Source: an uncultured Flavobacteriales bacterium (lineage in GTDB: Bacteria; Bacteroidota; Bacteroidia; Flavobacteriales_D; Parvicellaceae). Taken from it: a stretch of DNA of 64,000 nucleotides. This document shows positions 34,477 through 42,513 of this stretch, piece by piece. Under the pieces are notes generated by a model that saw only the letters and a program-made list of their open reading frames with translations, was not told the origin of the DNA and made no database searches. A program made the translations under genes and the position numbers. Location of the stretch: contig CALSRM010000003.1 in assembly GCA_943788755.1 (NCBI GenBank), positions 124,001 through 188,000 on the forward strand, in the 5' to 3' direction. Within the stretch, counting starts at the first letter, position 1. Every line of letters starts with the position of its first letter.

Positions 34477-37323
34477 ATGGCTGATAAGAAAAAACTATTC
34501 CTACTAGATGCATTTGCATTAATATACCGATCACATTTTGCTTTTATTCGCACGCCAAGAATCAATTCAAAAGGCATGAATACCTCTGCCGTTTTTGGTG
34601 TAACCATGACTATCCTAGACGTCATCAAAAAAGAAAACCCAACGCACATTGCAATGGTTTTTGATGCGCCTGGAGGTAGCATAAGAAATGAACAATATGC
34701 AGAATACAAAGCGCATCGAGAAGAAATGCCAGAAGATATACGCACCTCTATTCCCTACATAAAACAACTGTGTGAAGCTCTAAATATCCCTACACTGCAA
34801 GCTACTGGATTTGAAGCAGATGACGTAATTGGAACCTTAGCAAAAAAAGCCGAAAAAGAAAACTTCGTTACCTACATGATGACTCCTGACAAAGATTTTG
34901 CTCAGTTAGTCTCTGAAAATATTTTTATGTATCGCCCAGGAAGATCCGGAAAACCAAGGGAAATTTGGGGAGTTGAGGAGGTTTGTGAAAAGTTTGAAAT
35001 ATCAGATCCACTTCAAGTAATCGATATTTTAGGACTATGGGGAGATGCCGCGGATAACATTCCAGGCATACCAGGGATTGGTGAAAAAACATCGAAAAAA
35101 TTGGTCGCTCAATATGGCAGTATCGAAGGGTTAATTGAACATGTAGATGAGCTGAAAGGAAAGCAGAAGGAAAATGTAATTAATTTTGCTGAGCAAGGTT
35201 TACTTTCTAAAAAATTGGCAACCATTTTACTTGATGCTCCTGTTGAATTTGATGAAAAAGCATTTATTAGAGAAGAAGCGGACAAAGGTAAAATTCAAGC
35301 ATTATTCACAGAGCTGGAATTCAGACAATTGGCTAAAAGAGTAACTGGAGAAGAAATTGTTGTTAAAAAAATAGCTCCACCTCCACTACCAGACACAACC
35401 ATAAACAAAAATGGACAAATGGATTTGTTTGGACAGCCGATTGAATCATCAAGTACAAATGAAACTGAACATGTCACTGAACAAACACATACAGAAGAAA
35501 TAGAAGTTTTAAATACAATTGAGAACACCAAGCACAACTATAAATTTATTGACAGCGATAAAGAAGTTGAACAACTCATTCAAGAATTATTAAACCAAAA
35601 ATCTGTTTGTTTCGACACTGAAACAAGTGGACTAGACAAGCAAAATACAGAGCTTCTTGGGATTGCTTTTTCTTACAAAGAGGGATCGGGTTGCTACGTC
35701 TCTATTCCTGAAAAACATGAGGACGCCTTGAAAAGAGTAGCCCTTTTTAAACCCGTTTTTCAAAATGATAAAATCGAGAAAATTGCGCATAATTTCAAAT
35801 TTGACGAAACGATTTTGCTTCGCTATGGTATGGAAATTTCTGGCCCTACATTTGACACAATGATTGCTCATTACCTGCTACAACCGGACTTCAAGCACGG
35901 AATGGATTATCTTTCTGAGTCATACTTGGGCTATAAACCCGTTTCAATAGAATCATTAATTGGGCCTAAAGGCAAAAACCAAAAAAGCATGAAAGACCTT
36001 GTGCCATCTGAAATCGCTGAATACGCTAGTGAAGATGCGGATGTTACTTTTCAATTAAAAACACTTTTTGAAAAACAATTTCAGGAAGAAAATATAAAAA
36101 ACTTATTGTACGGTATTGAAATGCCTGTCAGTTCCGTTTTAATGAGCATGGAGTGCGAAGGAATAACTTTAGACACTGTAGCGTTATCCAAATTTTCTAT
36201 TGAATTGTCAAGTAGTTTAGAGAAACTTCATGAAGGAATAATTGAAGACGCTGGAACGGAATTTAATGTCGATTCACCAAAGCAATTGGGTGATATTTTA
36301 TTCAATGTATTACAAATTGATGAAAAGGCAAAAACGACTAAAACAGGCCAATTCAAAACGGATGAAGCTACTTTATCAAAGCTGAAAAACAAGCATGAAA
36401 TAATAGGTAAAATTCTTAACTATAGACAACAGAAAAAATTAAAATCAACCTATGTTGATGCATTGCCAAAATTAGCAAATCCAACTACTAATAAAATCCA
36501 CACTACCTACCTGCAAACAGTAGCTTCAACTGGAAGGTTAAGTTCTAACAACCCAAACTTACAGAACATCCCTATTCGCTCAGAAATGGGCAGAGAGATT
36601 AGAAAAGCTTTTATCCCAAGGGGTCAAGAGTATAAAATATTTGCTGCGGATTACTCTCAAATTGAATTGCGAATTATAGCTGTACTGAGTGACGATGAAA
36701 ATATGAAAAACGCTTTTATCAGTGGCGAAGACATTCATGCAGCAACTGCAGCTAAGGTCTTCAATGTCGAATTAGAAGATGTGGATAGAGAAATGCGTAG
36801 CAAAGCTAAAGCTGTCAACTTTGGAATTATTTACGGAGTCTCTGCATTTGGATTAGCTCAAAATTTAAATATTCCTAGGAGAGAAGCAAAAGCAATAATA
36901 GACAGCTATTTTGAACAATATCCAAAAATTAAAACATTTATGGATCAAAGTATTGAATTGGCCAAAGAAAAAGGATTCGTCGAAACTATCATGCATCGTA
37001 AAAGATACTTGAGAGATATTAACTCGTCTAATGGAATAGTTCGTGGTCATGCAGAGAGAAATGCCATTAACGCCCCAATCCAAGGAAGTGCTGCTGACAT
37101 TATTAAAATTGCCATGATCAACATTCATGATGAAATGAAAAAAAGGAAGCTAAAATCTAAAATGTTGCTCCAAGTTCACGATGAATTGGTTTTTGATTTA
37201 TTCATTCCTGAACAGGATGAAATGATTAAATTGGTTACGGATAATATGGAAAATGCCATTGAATTTGCTGTTCCTTTAAAAGTAGAGTATGGAATTGCAG
37301 ACAATTGGCTTGACGCACATTAA
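34477..37323 (+). CDS. polA: DNA polymerase I
   Basis: A 948-residue three-domain enzyme. The 5'-3' exonuclease (about 1-290) has LLDAFALIYRSHFAF, YKAHREEMPEDI, GFEADDVIGTLA and GDAADNIPGIPGIGEKT. The 3'-5' exonuclease (about 350-540) keeps the active-site FDTETSGLD, YLLQPD and YASEDADVT. The polymerase (about 550-948) has TGRLSSNNPNLQNIP, AADYSQIELRI, SKAVNFGIIYGVS-type motif B (KAVNFGIIYG) and VHDELVFD. The proofreading residues appear intact. Its ATG is 2 bp after the cyclase gene, so the two are probably coupled. Length and order are normal. Confidence 0.97.
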   Translation: MADKKKLFLLDAFALIYRSHFAFIRTPRINSKGMNTSAVFGVTMTILDVIKKENPTHIAMVFDAPGGSIRNEQYAEYKAHREEMPEDIRTSIPYIKQLCEALNIPTLQATGFEADDVIGTLAKKAEKENFVTYMMTPDKDFAQLVSENIFMYRPGRSGKPREIWGVEEVCEKFEISDPLQVIDILGLWGDAADNIPGIPGIGEKTSKKLVAQYGSIEGLIEHVDELKGKQKENVINFAEQGLLSKKLATILLDAPVEFDEKAFIREEADKGKIQALFTELEFRQLAKRVTGEEIVVKKIAPPPLPDTTINKNGQMDLFGQPIESSSTNETEHVTEQTHTEEIEVLNTIENTKHNYKFIDSDKEVEQLIQELLNQKSVCFDTETSGLDKQNTELLGIAFSYKEGSGCYVSIPEKHEDALKRVALFKPVFQNDKIEKIAHNFKFDETILLRYGMEISGPTFDTMIAHYLLQPDFKHGMDYLSESYLGYKPVSIESLIGPKGKNQKSMKDLVPSEIAEYASEDADVTFQLKTLFEKQFQEENIKNLLYGIEMPVSSVLMSMECEGITLDTVALSKFSIELSSSLEKLHEGIIEDAGTEFNVDSPKQLGDILFNVLQIDEKAKTTKTGQFKTDEATLSKLKNKHEIIGKILNYRQQKKLKSTYVDALPKLANPTTNKIHTTYLQTVASTGRLSSNNPNLQNIPIRSEMGREIRKAFIPRGQEYKIFAADYSQIELRIIAVLSDDENMKNAFISGEDIHAATAAKVFNVELEDVDREMRSKAKAVNFGIIYGVSAFGLAQNLNIPRREAKAIIDSYFEQYPKIKTFMDQSIELAKEKGFVETIMHRKRYLRDINSSNGIVRGHAERNAINAPIQGSAADIIKIAMINIHDEMKKRKLKSKMLLQVHDELVFDLFIPEQDEMIKLVTDNMENAIEFAVPLKVEYGIADNWLDAH

Positions 37324-37429
37324 AAAGGCAATATATAATCATTTGTCATATTTTCCCTTGAATTAAACCTATGAAGGTTAAAAGTGTTTTGGATTTATAG
37401 TATATTTGATACAATCAGTATAAGAAGGT

Positions 37430-38317
37430 ATGAATATCAAGCAATACATAGTAATAGCGTCCGTTGGATTTTTAGTATTCAGCTGTGAAGAAGAGGTAGC
37501 AAAAAATGAGGCGAACTTCGACACTCCTTCATACCCAGCTGATCTTGTGGAAAGGTCTGATAAAATTAAGAATATATTTTTCAACATCCCTTCTCCAATG
37601 GAGACGTCACAAATACTTCAAAATGCTGGAGCGACGTATGAATTTACATTACCCAGTAACCCCTCAGCAGTTGAGGACTATCAATCAATTGTGGATCAGT
37701 CGCTAAATATGGGTATTTATGGTGCTGATTTAAATTACGCTACCGTTTTTGATCAAACAACCGAAACAATGCTTTACCTTCAATGTGCTAGGACTTTAGG
37801 AAATGAACTCGGAATGGAGCAAGTTTTTGATGAAGAAACAATAGATAGGATAGAATGGAACTTAGAAATTAAAGATTCAATGCAAGTTATTATTACCGAG
37901 ATATTTTGGGAAATGAACAGCTATTTAGAAGAGGAAGATAGGGAAAGCATTTCTACTTTAATCATTGTAGGTGGGTGGGTTGAAGGAGTATATCTTTCAA
38001 CTCAGTTGGCTAGAATCACTCCTAATAATGATGCGCTAAAATTACGAATTGCTGAGCAAAAATATTCATTAACAAATCTCATCGGGCTTCTTAATTCATA
38101 TGAAGATCGTGATGTTTCGCAAGACATGTTGGAAGAGTTAAACGAGTTAGATGCAATTTTCAGTAAAATCACTGAAGTTAAAACTGCTGGAGAAAACTAC
38201 AAAGATGAAAGCGGTGTAACGACAATTGGAGGAAGTATTCAACTTGGGATGAATGATGCCATATTAGAAGAAATTACAGCAAAGGTTGTAGAAATTAGAA
38301 CAGACATTATTAACTGA
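37430..38317 (+). CDS. Lipoprotein of unknown function
   Basis: A 295-residue protein with a lipoprotein signal (IVIASVGFLVFSCEEEVAKNE; Glu-rich after Cys, which suggests surface export). The mature part is strongly acidic and predicted mostly helical (for example ETMLYLQCARTLGNELGMEQVFDEETIDRIEWN). It has a central hydrophobic segment (ISTLIIVGGWVEGVYLSTQLA, about 180-200) that is probably a buried helix. I do not recognise a named family, though similar helical lipoproteins occur in many Bacteroidota. It is 4 bp from the next gene and heads a run of exported proteins (37.4-39.7 kb). Confidence 0.65.
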   Translation: MNIKQYIVIASVGFLVFSCEEEVAKNEANFDTPSYPADLVERSDKIKNIFFNIPSPMETSQILQNAGATYEFTLPSNPSAVEDYQSIVDQSLNMGIYGADLNYATVFDQTTETMLYLQCARTLGNELGMEQVFDEETIDRIEWNLEIKDSMQVIITEIFWEMNSYLEEEDRESISTLIIVGGWVEGVYLSTQLARITPNNDALKLRIAEQKYSLTNLIGLLNSYEDRDVSQDMLEELNELDAIFSKITEVKTAGENYKDESGVTTIGGSIQLGMNDAILEEITAKVVEIRTDIIN

Positions 38318-38321
38318 AATT

Positions 38322-38747
38322 ATGAAAAATTTAAGCCTAATAATTTTATTATCAGTATTGATCCCGACTGGAATCAATGGACAATGCAGAGGGTTTACAA
38401 AAAAAAAGGGGCGCCCGCTAGTAGAACCATATATTCACAATGGACAGATGAACAGTGCTGTATTGTTCCCTGGTGACAGTGCTGATGTTATGCTTACTTT
38501 TTATAGCGAGCAACAATACAGACTTGTAATTTGTGCAGAAGAACAATTAGGAGATGTTAGTTATACGGTTAGTGATATAGAAAGAAATGTGATTTTTGAC
38601 AGTAAAAATTCGGACTTTAAAGCCTTTGACTTTAAAGTCGAATCGAGCCAGCAACTTGTTATCTCTGTTTCTGTGCCTGAATCTAAAAATACGCACGACA
38701 TCAAAGACCAAGGATGTGTTGCAGTATTGGTGGGTTTTAAAAACTAA
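38322..38747 (+). CDS. Small exported protein of unknown function
   Basis: A 141-residue protein with a signal peptide (ends ING before Gln-Cys-Arg). The mature part is beta-rich (AVLFPGDSADVMLTFYSEQQYRLVICAEEQLGDVSYTVSDIE), probably a small beta-sandwich, with three Cys. A perfect 10-bp inverted repeat (38613-38622 with 38630-38639) falls in its coding part, where it encodes DFKAFDFK; that is a coding coincidence rather than a site. It starts 4 bp after the upstream lipoprotein gene. The family is conserved in Bacteroidota, as far as I can judge, and has no known role. Confidence 0.65.
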   Translation: MKNLSLIILLSVLIPTGINGQCRGFTKKKGRPLVEPYIHNGQMNSAVLFPGDSADVMLTFYSEQQYRLVICAEEQLGDVSYTVSDIERNVIFDSKNSDFKAFDFKVESSQQLVISVSVPESKNTHDIKDQGCVAVLVGFKN

Positions 38748-38859
38748 ATCAAGTCATTCAAGGTTGTTTTTGCTCTTTTCTGATAGCTCTAGAGATCGAA
38801 TGACTACTGTATTCGGCACGCTTATTGCCTTTATTTGGAAAACCTTTTAAAATACAGGT

Positions 38860-39672
38860 ATGAAAAATTTAATCCTTATTGCAATATCCCTATTTACTAT
38901 TGGCAATGTAAATGCTTCTGAAGGCATATATACCTTTCAGAATAATACATCAGCCTTCGAATTCAGAAAAATAGCAAACAACTCTTTTGCTGTTGGGGAA
39001 AAACTTACTTATATTCTGCATTATGGCTTTATAGATGCAGGAAGAGCTACGCTTGAAGTAGAAGAATGCGACAAGAAGATAAACGGGAGAAAATTAGTTC
39101 ATGTTATTGGTAAAGGAGAAAGTTTAGGTGCATTTAACTGGTTTTTTAAAGTTCAAGATAGGTACGAGACATATTTAGATGCTGAAGGAATGTTCCCTTG
39201 GATGTTTATTCGTAGAGTTCACGAGGGAGGTTATGAAATAAGTCAGGACTACACTTTCTACCAGCACAAAAAAGAAGTGAGTGATGGGAAAAAAAAATTT
39301 AATGTTCCACATAACATCCAAGATATGATTTCTTCCTACTACTATGCAAGAACGCTAGATTTTTCCAACGCTAAAATTGGAGACCTGTTTGAATTTAACA
39401 CCTTTATGGATGGAGAGATTTTTCCTTTGAAAATAAAATACTTAGGTAAAGAAACTATTAAAATTAGAAAAGGAAAATACCAGTGTATTAAGTTTTGCCC
39501 AGTAGTACAAACAGGAAGAATTTTTAAAACGGAAGAAGATTTACAAGTATGGATTTCTGACGATGAAAACAAAATTCCACTATTAGCAAAGGCCAACATA
39601 CTATTTGGTTCTATTAAAATGGAGCTAACTAAACATGAAGGGGTGAAAAACCCTATTTCAAAAATAAAATAA
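38860..39672 (+). CDS. DUF3108 domain-containing exported protein
   Basis: A 270-residue protein with a signal peptide (MKNLILIAISLFTIGNVNA). The mature part matches DUF3108: FAVGEKLTYILHYGFIDAGRATLEVEE, YETYLDAEGMFPWMFIRRVHEGGY, FNTFMDGEIFPLKIKYLGKETIK and LQVWISDDENKIPLLAKANI. DUF3108 proteins are beta-rich periplasmic proteins of unknown function, widespread in Bacteroidota and Proteobacteria. It follows two unknown exported proteins in the same direction, 112 bp downstream, and is followed by the 45-residue protein and its sigma-54-like promoter. Confidence 0.88.
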   Translation: MKNLILIAISLFTIGNVNASEGIYTFQNNTSAFEFRKIANNSFAVGEKLTYILHYGFIDAGRATLEVEECDKKINGRKLVHVIGKGESLGAFNWFFKVQDRYETYLDAEGMFPWMFIRRVHEGGYEISQDYTFYQHKKEVSDGKKKFNVPHNIQDMISSYYYARTLDFSNAKIGDLFEFNTFMDGEIFPLKIKYLGKETIKIRKGKYQCIKFCPVVQTGRIFKTEEDLQVWISDDENKIPLLAKANILFGSIKMELTKHEGVKNPISKIK

Positions 39673-39675
39673 GTT

Positions 39676-39690
39676 TGGCACGCAACTTGG
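39676..39690 (+). promoter_or_regulatory. Sigma-54-like promoter (TGGCAC-N5-TTGG)
   Basis: TGGCAC (39676-39681), five bases, then TTGG (39687-39690) match the sigma-54 consensus TGGCAC-N5-TTGC except that the last base is G instead of C. The -24 GG and the -12 element are exactly 12 bp apart. It lies about 36 bp before the ATG of the 45-residue protein. Confidence 0.5.
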
Positions 39691-39694
39691 ATTG

Positions 39695-39709
39695 GTGTAT
39701 AGTATACAC
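39695..39709 (+). promoter_or_regulatory. Perfect 15-bp palindrome downstream of the sigma-54-like promoter
   Basis: GTGTATA-G-TATACAC, a perfect inverted repeat of 7 bp with one central base, spans the expected start of transcription. It may be an operator or an RNA hairpin at the 5' end. Confidence 0.4.
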
Positions 39710-39725
39710 TATAAAAACTACTAAA

Positions 39726-39863
39726 ATGAATGAATTAAAAACGAAATACGAAGCAATAAAATCATTAGCAAAAGAAATGATGAAACTAGGAAATATAGCT
39801 GAATACTTCAGATTAATAAATGAAGCGGCTGCGATAAATAAACTAATGCTCTCAGCTAGGTAA
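39726..39863 (+). CDS. Small 45-residue helical protein, unknown
   Basis: The protein starts at MNELKTKYEAIKSLAKEM and ends NKLMLSAR. It is a single amphipathic helical hairpin (KTKYEAIKSLAKEMMKLGNIAEYFRLINEAAAINKLMLS) with no Cys and no membrane segment. The frame remains open upstream to 39675, but that part covers the promoter-like sequence, so the ATG at 39726 is preferred. I do not know the family. The promoter elements upstream and the clean helical composition make a real gene likely. Possible roles include stress response or a small regulator, but nothing in the sequence decides. Confidence 0.6.
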   Translation: MNELKTKYEAIKSLAKEMMKLGNIAEYFRLINEAAAINKLMLSAR

Positions 39864-40036
39864 GTAAAAGTTTATATAATTTCTTTTAAAGAAAGGGAGA
39901 GCCAATTAGAAGTCTCTTTCTCTATGCCATAATGTATATTTATTTGTTCGGATCGACACAAATAAAATAAACTCTATCTACCACCTAAAAATCACACTTT
40001 CCAATAGTTGAATAACAAAAATTATTGAGTAAAAAA

Positions 40037-40066
40037 AAAGGGCTACTTCTTAAGAAATAGCCCTTT
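40037..40066 (-). terminator. Rho-independent terminator, bidirectional
   Basis: A stem of 15 bp with one G-T type pair (40037-40051 with 40052-40066, essentially no loop when fully paired). It is flanked by an A-run at 40031-40036 and T at 40067-40068. It lies 18 bp past the end of the lipocalin-like lipoprotein gene. Confidence 0.8.
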
Positions 40067-40083
40067 TTAAAATTATGTTTATC

Positions 40084-40770
40084 TTATTCTTGAGTCAAAA
40101 CTATAGCAGCATCCGCTGTTGAAGAGGATGTAGTTGTTCCATTTGAATCAGTAGAAGTAGAAGTAGAAGCACCCACTTGAGACAAGCTCAACTCTTTACT
40201 CTTGCTTTCAACGATTAAGAATGTTTCAGCGTATTCACCTTCTGAATAAGTTTGAGTATCTGTAGAAGTATCTGTAGAAGAAACTCCTCCTACCGTATAC
40301 GTACTATTAACAGTAGAACTCGATGATAACGTACTCATTACAACTCTTTCATTTTTCTTTAAATCAGCGGTTTTGTTCTTTCCTACAAAAGACCAAGTTC
40401 CTGATTCAGTTGTTACATTTTGATTAGAAAAAGAATATGTAGGTTCAGTTACGGTAAAAGTCATATCAATTATTCTTGTCCATGTACCATCTTTTTCAAT
40501 ATTCCAGGTAGCTGCAGCTACAGTTCCATTTTCAGTAGAAGTTACTGCTCCAGCAGATGATGATGATGAAACACTAGTAATAGTAGAACCATTTAAAGTC
40601 ATTACTTCCGTATTCGTTACTGAAGGATTCCCGCTAGTTTGAGCATAGGTTGTACTATATGAATTAATAGTCCACTCTCCTGAAAGCTTACCTTTATTTG
40701 ACTTACTGCATGACGACATTGTTCCAGCTCCCAAAGCAGTAACAAATAATAAAATTAATGTTTTTTTCAT
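40084..40770 (-). CDS. Ser/Thr-rich lipoprotein (lipocalin-like)
   Basis: From the Met ten codons into the frame (MKKTLILLFVTALGAGTMSSC) the protein has 228 residues and a lipoprotein signal. The -7 box at 40795-40802 overlaps the earlier Met (40797), which excludes it. The mature part begins LSGEWTINSYSTT, as in lipocalin-like Bacteroidota lipoproteins, with later strands NIEKDGTWTRIIDMTF, SGTWSFVGKNKTADL and ETFLIVESKSKELSL. Long Ser/Thr stretches lie between (SSSSAGAVTSTENGT, SSTDTSTDTQTYS, STSTSTDSNGTTTSSST). The family role is unknown. A strong terminator follows. Confidence 0.7.
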   Translation of the reverse strand: MKKTLILLFVTALGAGTMSSCSKSNKGKLSGEWTINSYSTTYAQTSGNPSVTNTEVMTLNGSTITSVSSSSSAGAVTSTENGTVAAATWNIEKDGTWTRIIDMTFTVTEPTYSFSNQNVTTESGTWSFVGKNKTADLKKNERVVMSTLSSSSTVNSTYTVGGVSSTDTSTDTQTYSEGEYAETFLIVESKSKELSLSQVGASTSTSTDSNGTTTSSSTADAAIVLTQE

Positions 40771-40794
40771 TTTTTTGTTTTTTTTGTTAGGGCG

Positions 40795-40802
40795 CAAATA
40801 TA
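40795..40802 (-). promoter_or_regulatory. -7 box (TATATTTG) of the Ser/Thr-rich lipoprotein gene
   Basis: An exact TAnnTTTG match on the minus strand 24 bp before the chosen start. It decides against the upstream Met at 40797. Confidence 0.45.
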
Positions 40803-40915
40803 ATTAATTTATTTAAATCGTTGATAACCGGCCCAATAAAACTGTAACCGCCCAATATAAATCGAATAACAAGCTTTAATTAAAATCTATCCATGTATTG
40901 TATCAGTTATATGTT

Positions 40916-40923
40916 TACTTTTG
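40916..40923 (+). promoter_or_regulatory. -7 box (TACTTTTG) of the bacilliredoxin gene
   Basis: An exact TAnnTTTG match 37 bp before the ATG. A TTG (40898-40900) lies 15 bp upstream, shorter than the usual 19. Confidence 0.4.
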
Positions 40924-40960
40924 CAACTGTTAAATTTTTTAATCTTTTAATATAACATAT

Positions 40961-41371
40961 ATGTATCCACCAGAACTGGTAGCTCCAATGAAAGAAGACT
41001 TAACTACAGTTGGCTTTCAAGAGCTTATAACATCAGAAGATGTTAATCAAGCAATAGAGCAAGAAGGAACAACGTTTGTCGTGATTAACTCCGTATGTGG
41101 ATGCGCAGCAGGAAATGCAAGACCAGCTGCGATAATGTCGACGCAACATTCAAAAACACCAAATAATTTTGTTACTGTATTTGCAGGAGTAGATAGAGAA
41201 GCTGTAGATCAAATGAGACGGTTTTGTTTGCCTTACCCTCCTTCATCACCATGTATGGGGCTATTTAAAGACGGTAAATTAGTGCACTTTATTGAAAGAC
41301 ATCATATAGAAGGTAGTACAGCTGAAATTATATCTGAAAGTATAAAAGCTGCATTTGACGAATACTGCTAG
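40961..41371 (+). CDS. BrxA/BrxB family bacilliredoxin
   Basis: A 136-residue thioredoxin-fold protein with the bacilliredoxin signature: MYPPELVAPMKEDLTTVGFQEL at the N-terminus, VVINSVCGCAAGNARPAA with the CGC active site, and PSSPCMGLFKDGKLVHFIERHHIEG. In Firmicutes BrxA/B remove bacillithiol from S-bacillithiolated proteins. Many Bacteroidota also carry these proteins (formerly DUF1094). Whether this organism makes bacillithiol cannot be judged here. It has its own -7 box and converges on gatC with a 2-bp gap. Confidence 0.93.
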   Translation: MYPPELVAPMKEDLTTVGFQELITSEDVNQAIEQEGTTFVVINSVCGCAAGNARPAAIMSTQHSKTPNNFVTVFAGVDREAVDQMRRFCLPYPPSSPCMGLFKDGKLVHFIERHHIEGSTAEIISESIKAAFDEYC

Positions 41372-41373
41372 TG

Positions 41374-41664
41374 TTACTTATTAAGTACTTTTGGAATTTT
41401 AAAATAAGTAGAATCTTTTTTAGGGGCGTTTTTTAACGCCTCTTTTTGCGTTATGGCCGAAACAGCATCATCTGCTCTTAATACATTTACGTCATCTGTC
41501 ATATGTATTAAAGGGGCAATTCCTTCAGTATCTACCTCTTCCAGCTTGCCGATAAAATCCAACATCTTGTTCATGTCATTTTTGATTGCCTCTTTTTGCT
41601 CTCCACTGAAAGATAACTTCGAAAGTGAAGCAATTTTATCTACTGTTTTATCATCTATTTTCAT
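41374..41664 (-). CDS. gatC: Asp-tRNA(Asn)/Glu-tRNA(Gln) amidotransferase subunit C
   Basis: A 96-residue protein with the GatC pattern: MKIDDKTVDKIASLSKLSFS at the N-terminus, MNKMLDFIGKLEEVDTEGIAPLIHM in the middle and VLRADDAVSA near the end. GatC stabilises the GatA-GatB complex that amidates misacylated tRNAs. Its start overlaps the 3' end of the acyltransferase gene by 14 bp, so both are in one transcript. The gatA and gatB genes are elsewhere. Confidence 0.93.
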   Translation of the reverse strand: MKIDDKTVDKIASLSKLSFSGEQKEAIKNDMNKMLDFIGKLEEVDTEGIAPLIHMTDDVNVLRADDAVSAITQKEALKNAPKKDSTYFKIPKVLNK

Positions 41665-42397
41665 ATCCCTCTAATGCCGTTGCGATTATGCTATATGTTT
41701 TCTCACGCAAAGATACCACATCTTTAGAAGAGTCCGGACCAATAGCTTTATGTATTTTTATTTTTGCAATTCCCGGTGATCCCGAACCTAATAGATCCAT
41801 GTGATCCGAAAAAAGCCTCCAATTATTTAAAAATGCAATCGGAACAAGTGGTACTTGATTGTCAATTGCTAATTTAAATGCTCCATTTTTAAACCTGCGT
41901 AATTTATGATTATTGATATCCATTCCACCTTCGGGGAATATGGCAATAGACCTTCCCTCCTTTAGTGCCAAGTCCGCTAAATCCAAACATTCTTTCGCTC
42001 GTTTAACACTTCCTCTATATACAGGAATGTCTATCCCCTTTAAAAAAAAAACATTAATGATAGGCCATTTTAATACCTCCGCTTTTCCTAAAAAAGCAAA
42101 ATCATCAGGCATTATTAAAAACATCAGCAATATATCTAAATAGGATGCATGATTTGCACAAACAACATATGGGCCCTCGTTGGGAAAACCATCAGCATTA
42201 TCCACTTGTACCTTTATTAAGACGAAAACACATATAACTTTAGACCAAATTTGTTTGAGTTTTAATGCGTTTCTATATTTATTTTTTCCGCGAATTAATA
42301 ACAGCATGAAGGGATAAAGCAATATTCCAGAAATTAGGAAAATCACAATAAAATAAACCTTATACAACAGCCTTAATGGACTTAAAAGATACTTCAT
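41651..42397 (-). CDS. plsC: 1-acyl-sn-glycerol-3-phosphate acyltransferase
   Basis: A 248-residue membrane-bound acyltransferase. It has an N-terminal hydrophobic region (LYKVYFIVIFLISGILLYPFMLLLI), the catalytic CANHASYLDIL (HX4D), a KGIDIPVYRG segment and IFPEGGMD. It transfers a second acyl chain to lysophosphatidic acid in phospholipid synthesis. The gene heads a two-gene unit with gatC. A TACTTTTG box on the minus strand (42405-42412) sits 7 bp before the start codon. Confidence 0.88.
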   Translation of the reverse strand: MKYLLSPLRLLYKVYFIVIFLISGILLYPFMLLLIRGKNKYRNALKLKQIWSKVICVFVLIKVQVDNADGFPNEGPYVVCANHASYLDILLMFLIMPDDFAFLGKAEVLKWPIINVFFLKGIDIPVYRGSVKRAKECLDLADLALKEGRSIAIFPEGGMDINNHKLRRFKNGAFKLAIDNQVPLVPIAFLNNWRLFSDHMDLLGSGSPGIAKIKIHKAIGPDSSKDVVSLREKTYSIIATALEGYENR

Positions 42398-42404
42398 GGG
42401 GCGG

Positions 42405-42412
42405 CAAAAGTA
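42405..42412 (-). promoter_or_regulatory. -7 box (TACTTTTG) of plsC-gatC
   Basis: An exact TAnnTTTG match on the minus strand with 7 bp between its last base and the start codon, implying an mRNA that begins at or next to the ATG. Confidence 0.4.
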
Positions 42413-42465
42413 GACTAAACCAAGAAAATATTATCATTATTTAAAAGAAAATCAGAAACTTGTAA

Positions 42466-42495
42466 TTGAAAAACTAAATGCGCACACTACATTTG
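42466..42495 (+). promoter_or_regulatory. Promoter of trpS (TTG-N19-TACATTTG)
   Basis: TTG (42466-42468), 19 bp, then TACATTTG (42488-42495). This matches the Bacteroidota housekeeping promoter exactly in both elements and spacing. It ends 18 bp before the trpS start codon. Confidence 0.7.
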
Positions 42496-42513
42496 TTGAA
42501 AATGCAGTAAAAA

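Noticed and set aside
34293-34745. A 150-codon frame antisense to the cyclase/polA junction
   Set aside because: It overlaps two clear genes, has no recognisable motif, and no promoter box precedes it.
38613-38639. A perfect 10-bp inverted repeat with a 7-bp spacer
   Set aside because: It lies in a coding region and results from the repeated residues DFK-AF-DFK; no regulatory reading is needed.
39891-39924. A weak hairpin after the 45-residue protein as a terminator
   Set aside because: The stem needs G-T pairs and a large loop and is not followed by T.
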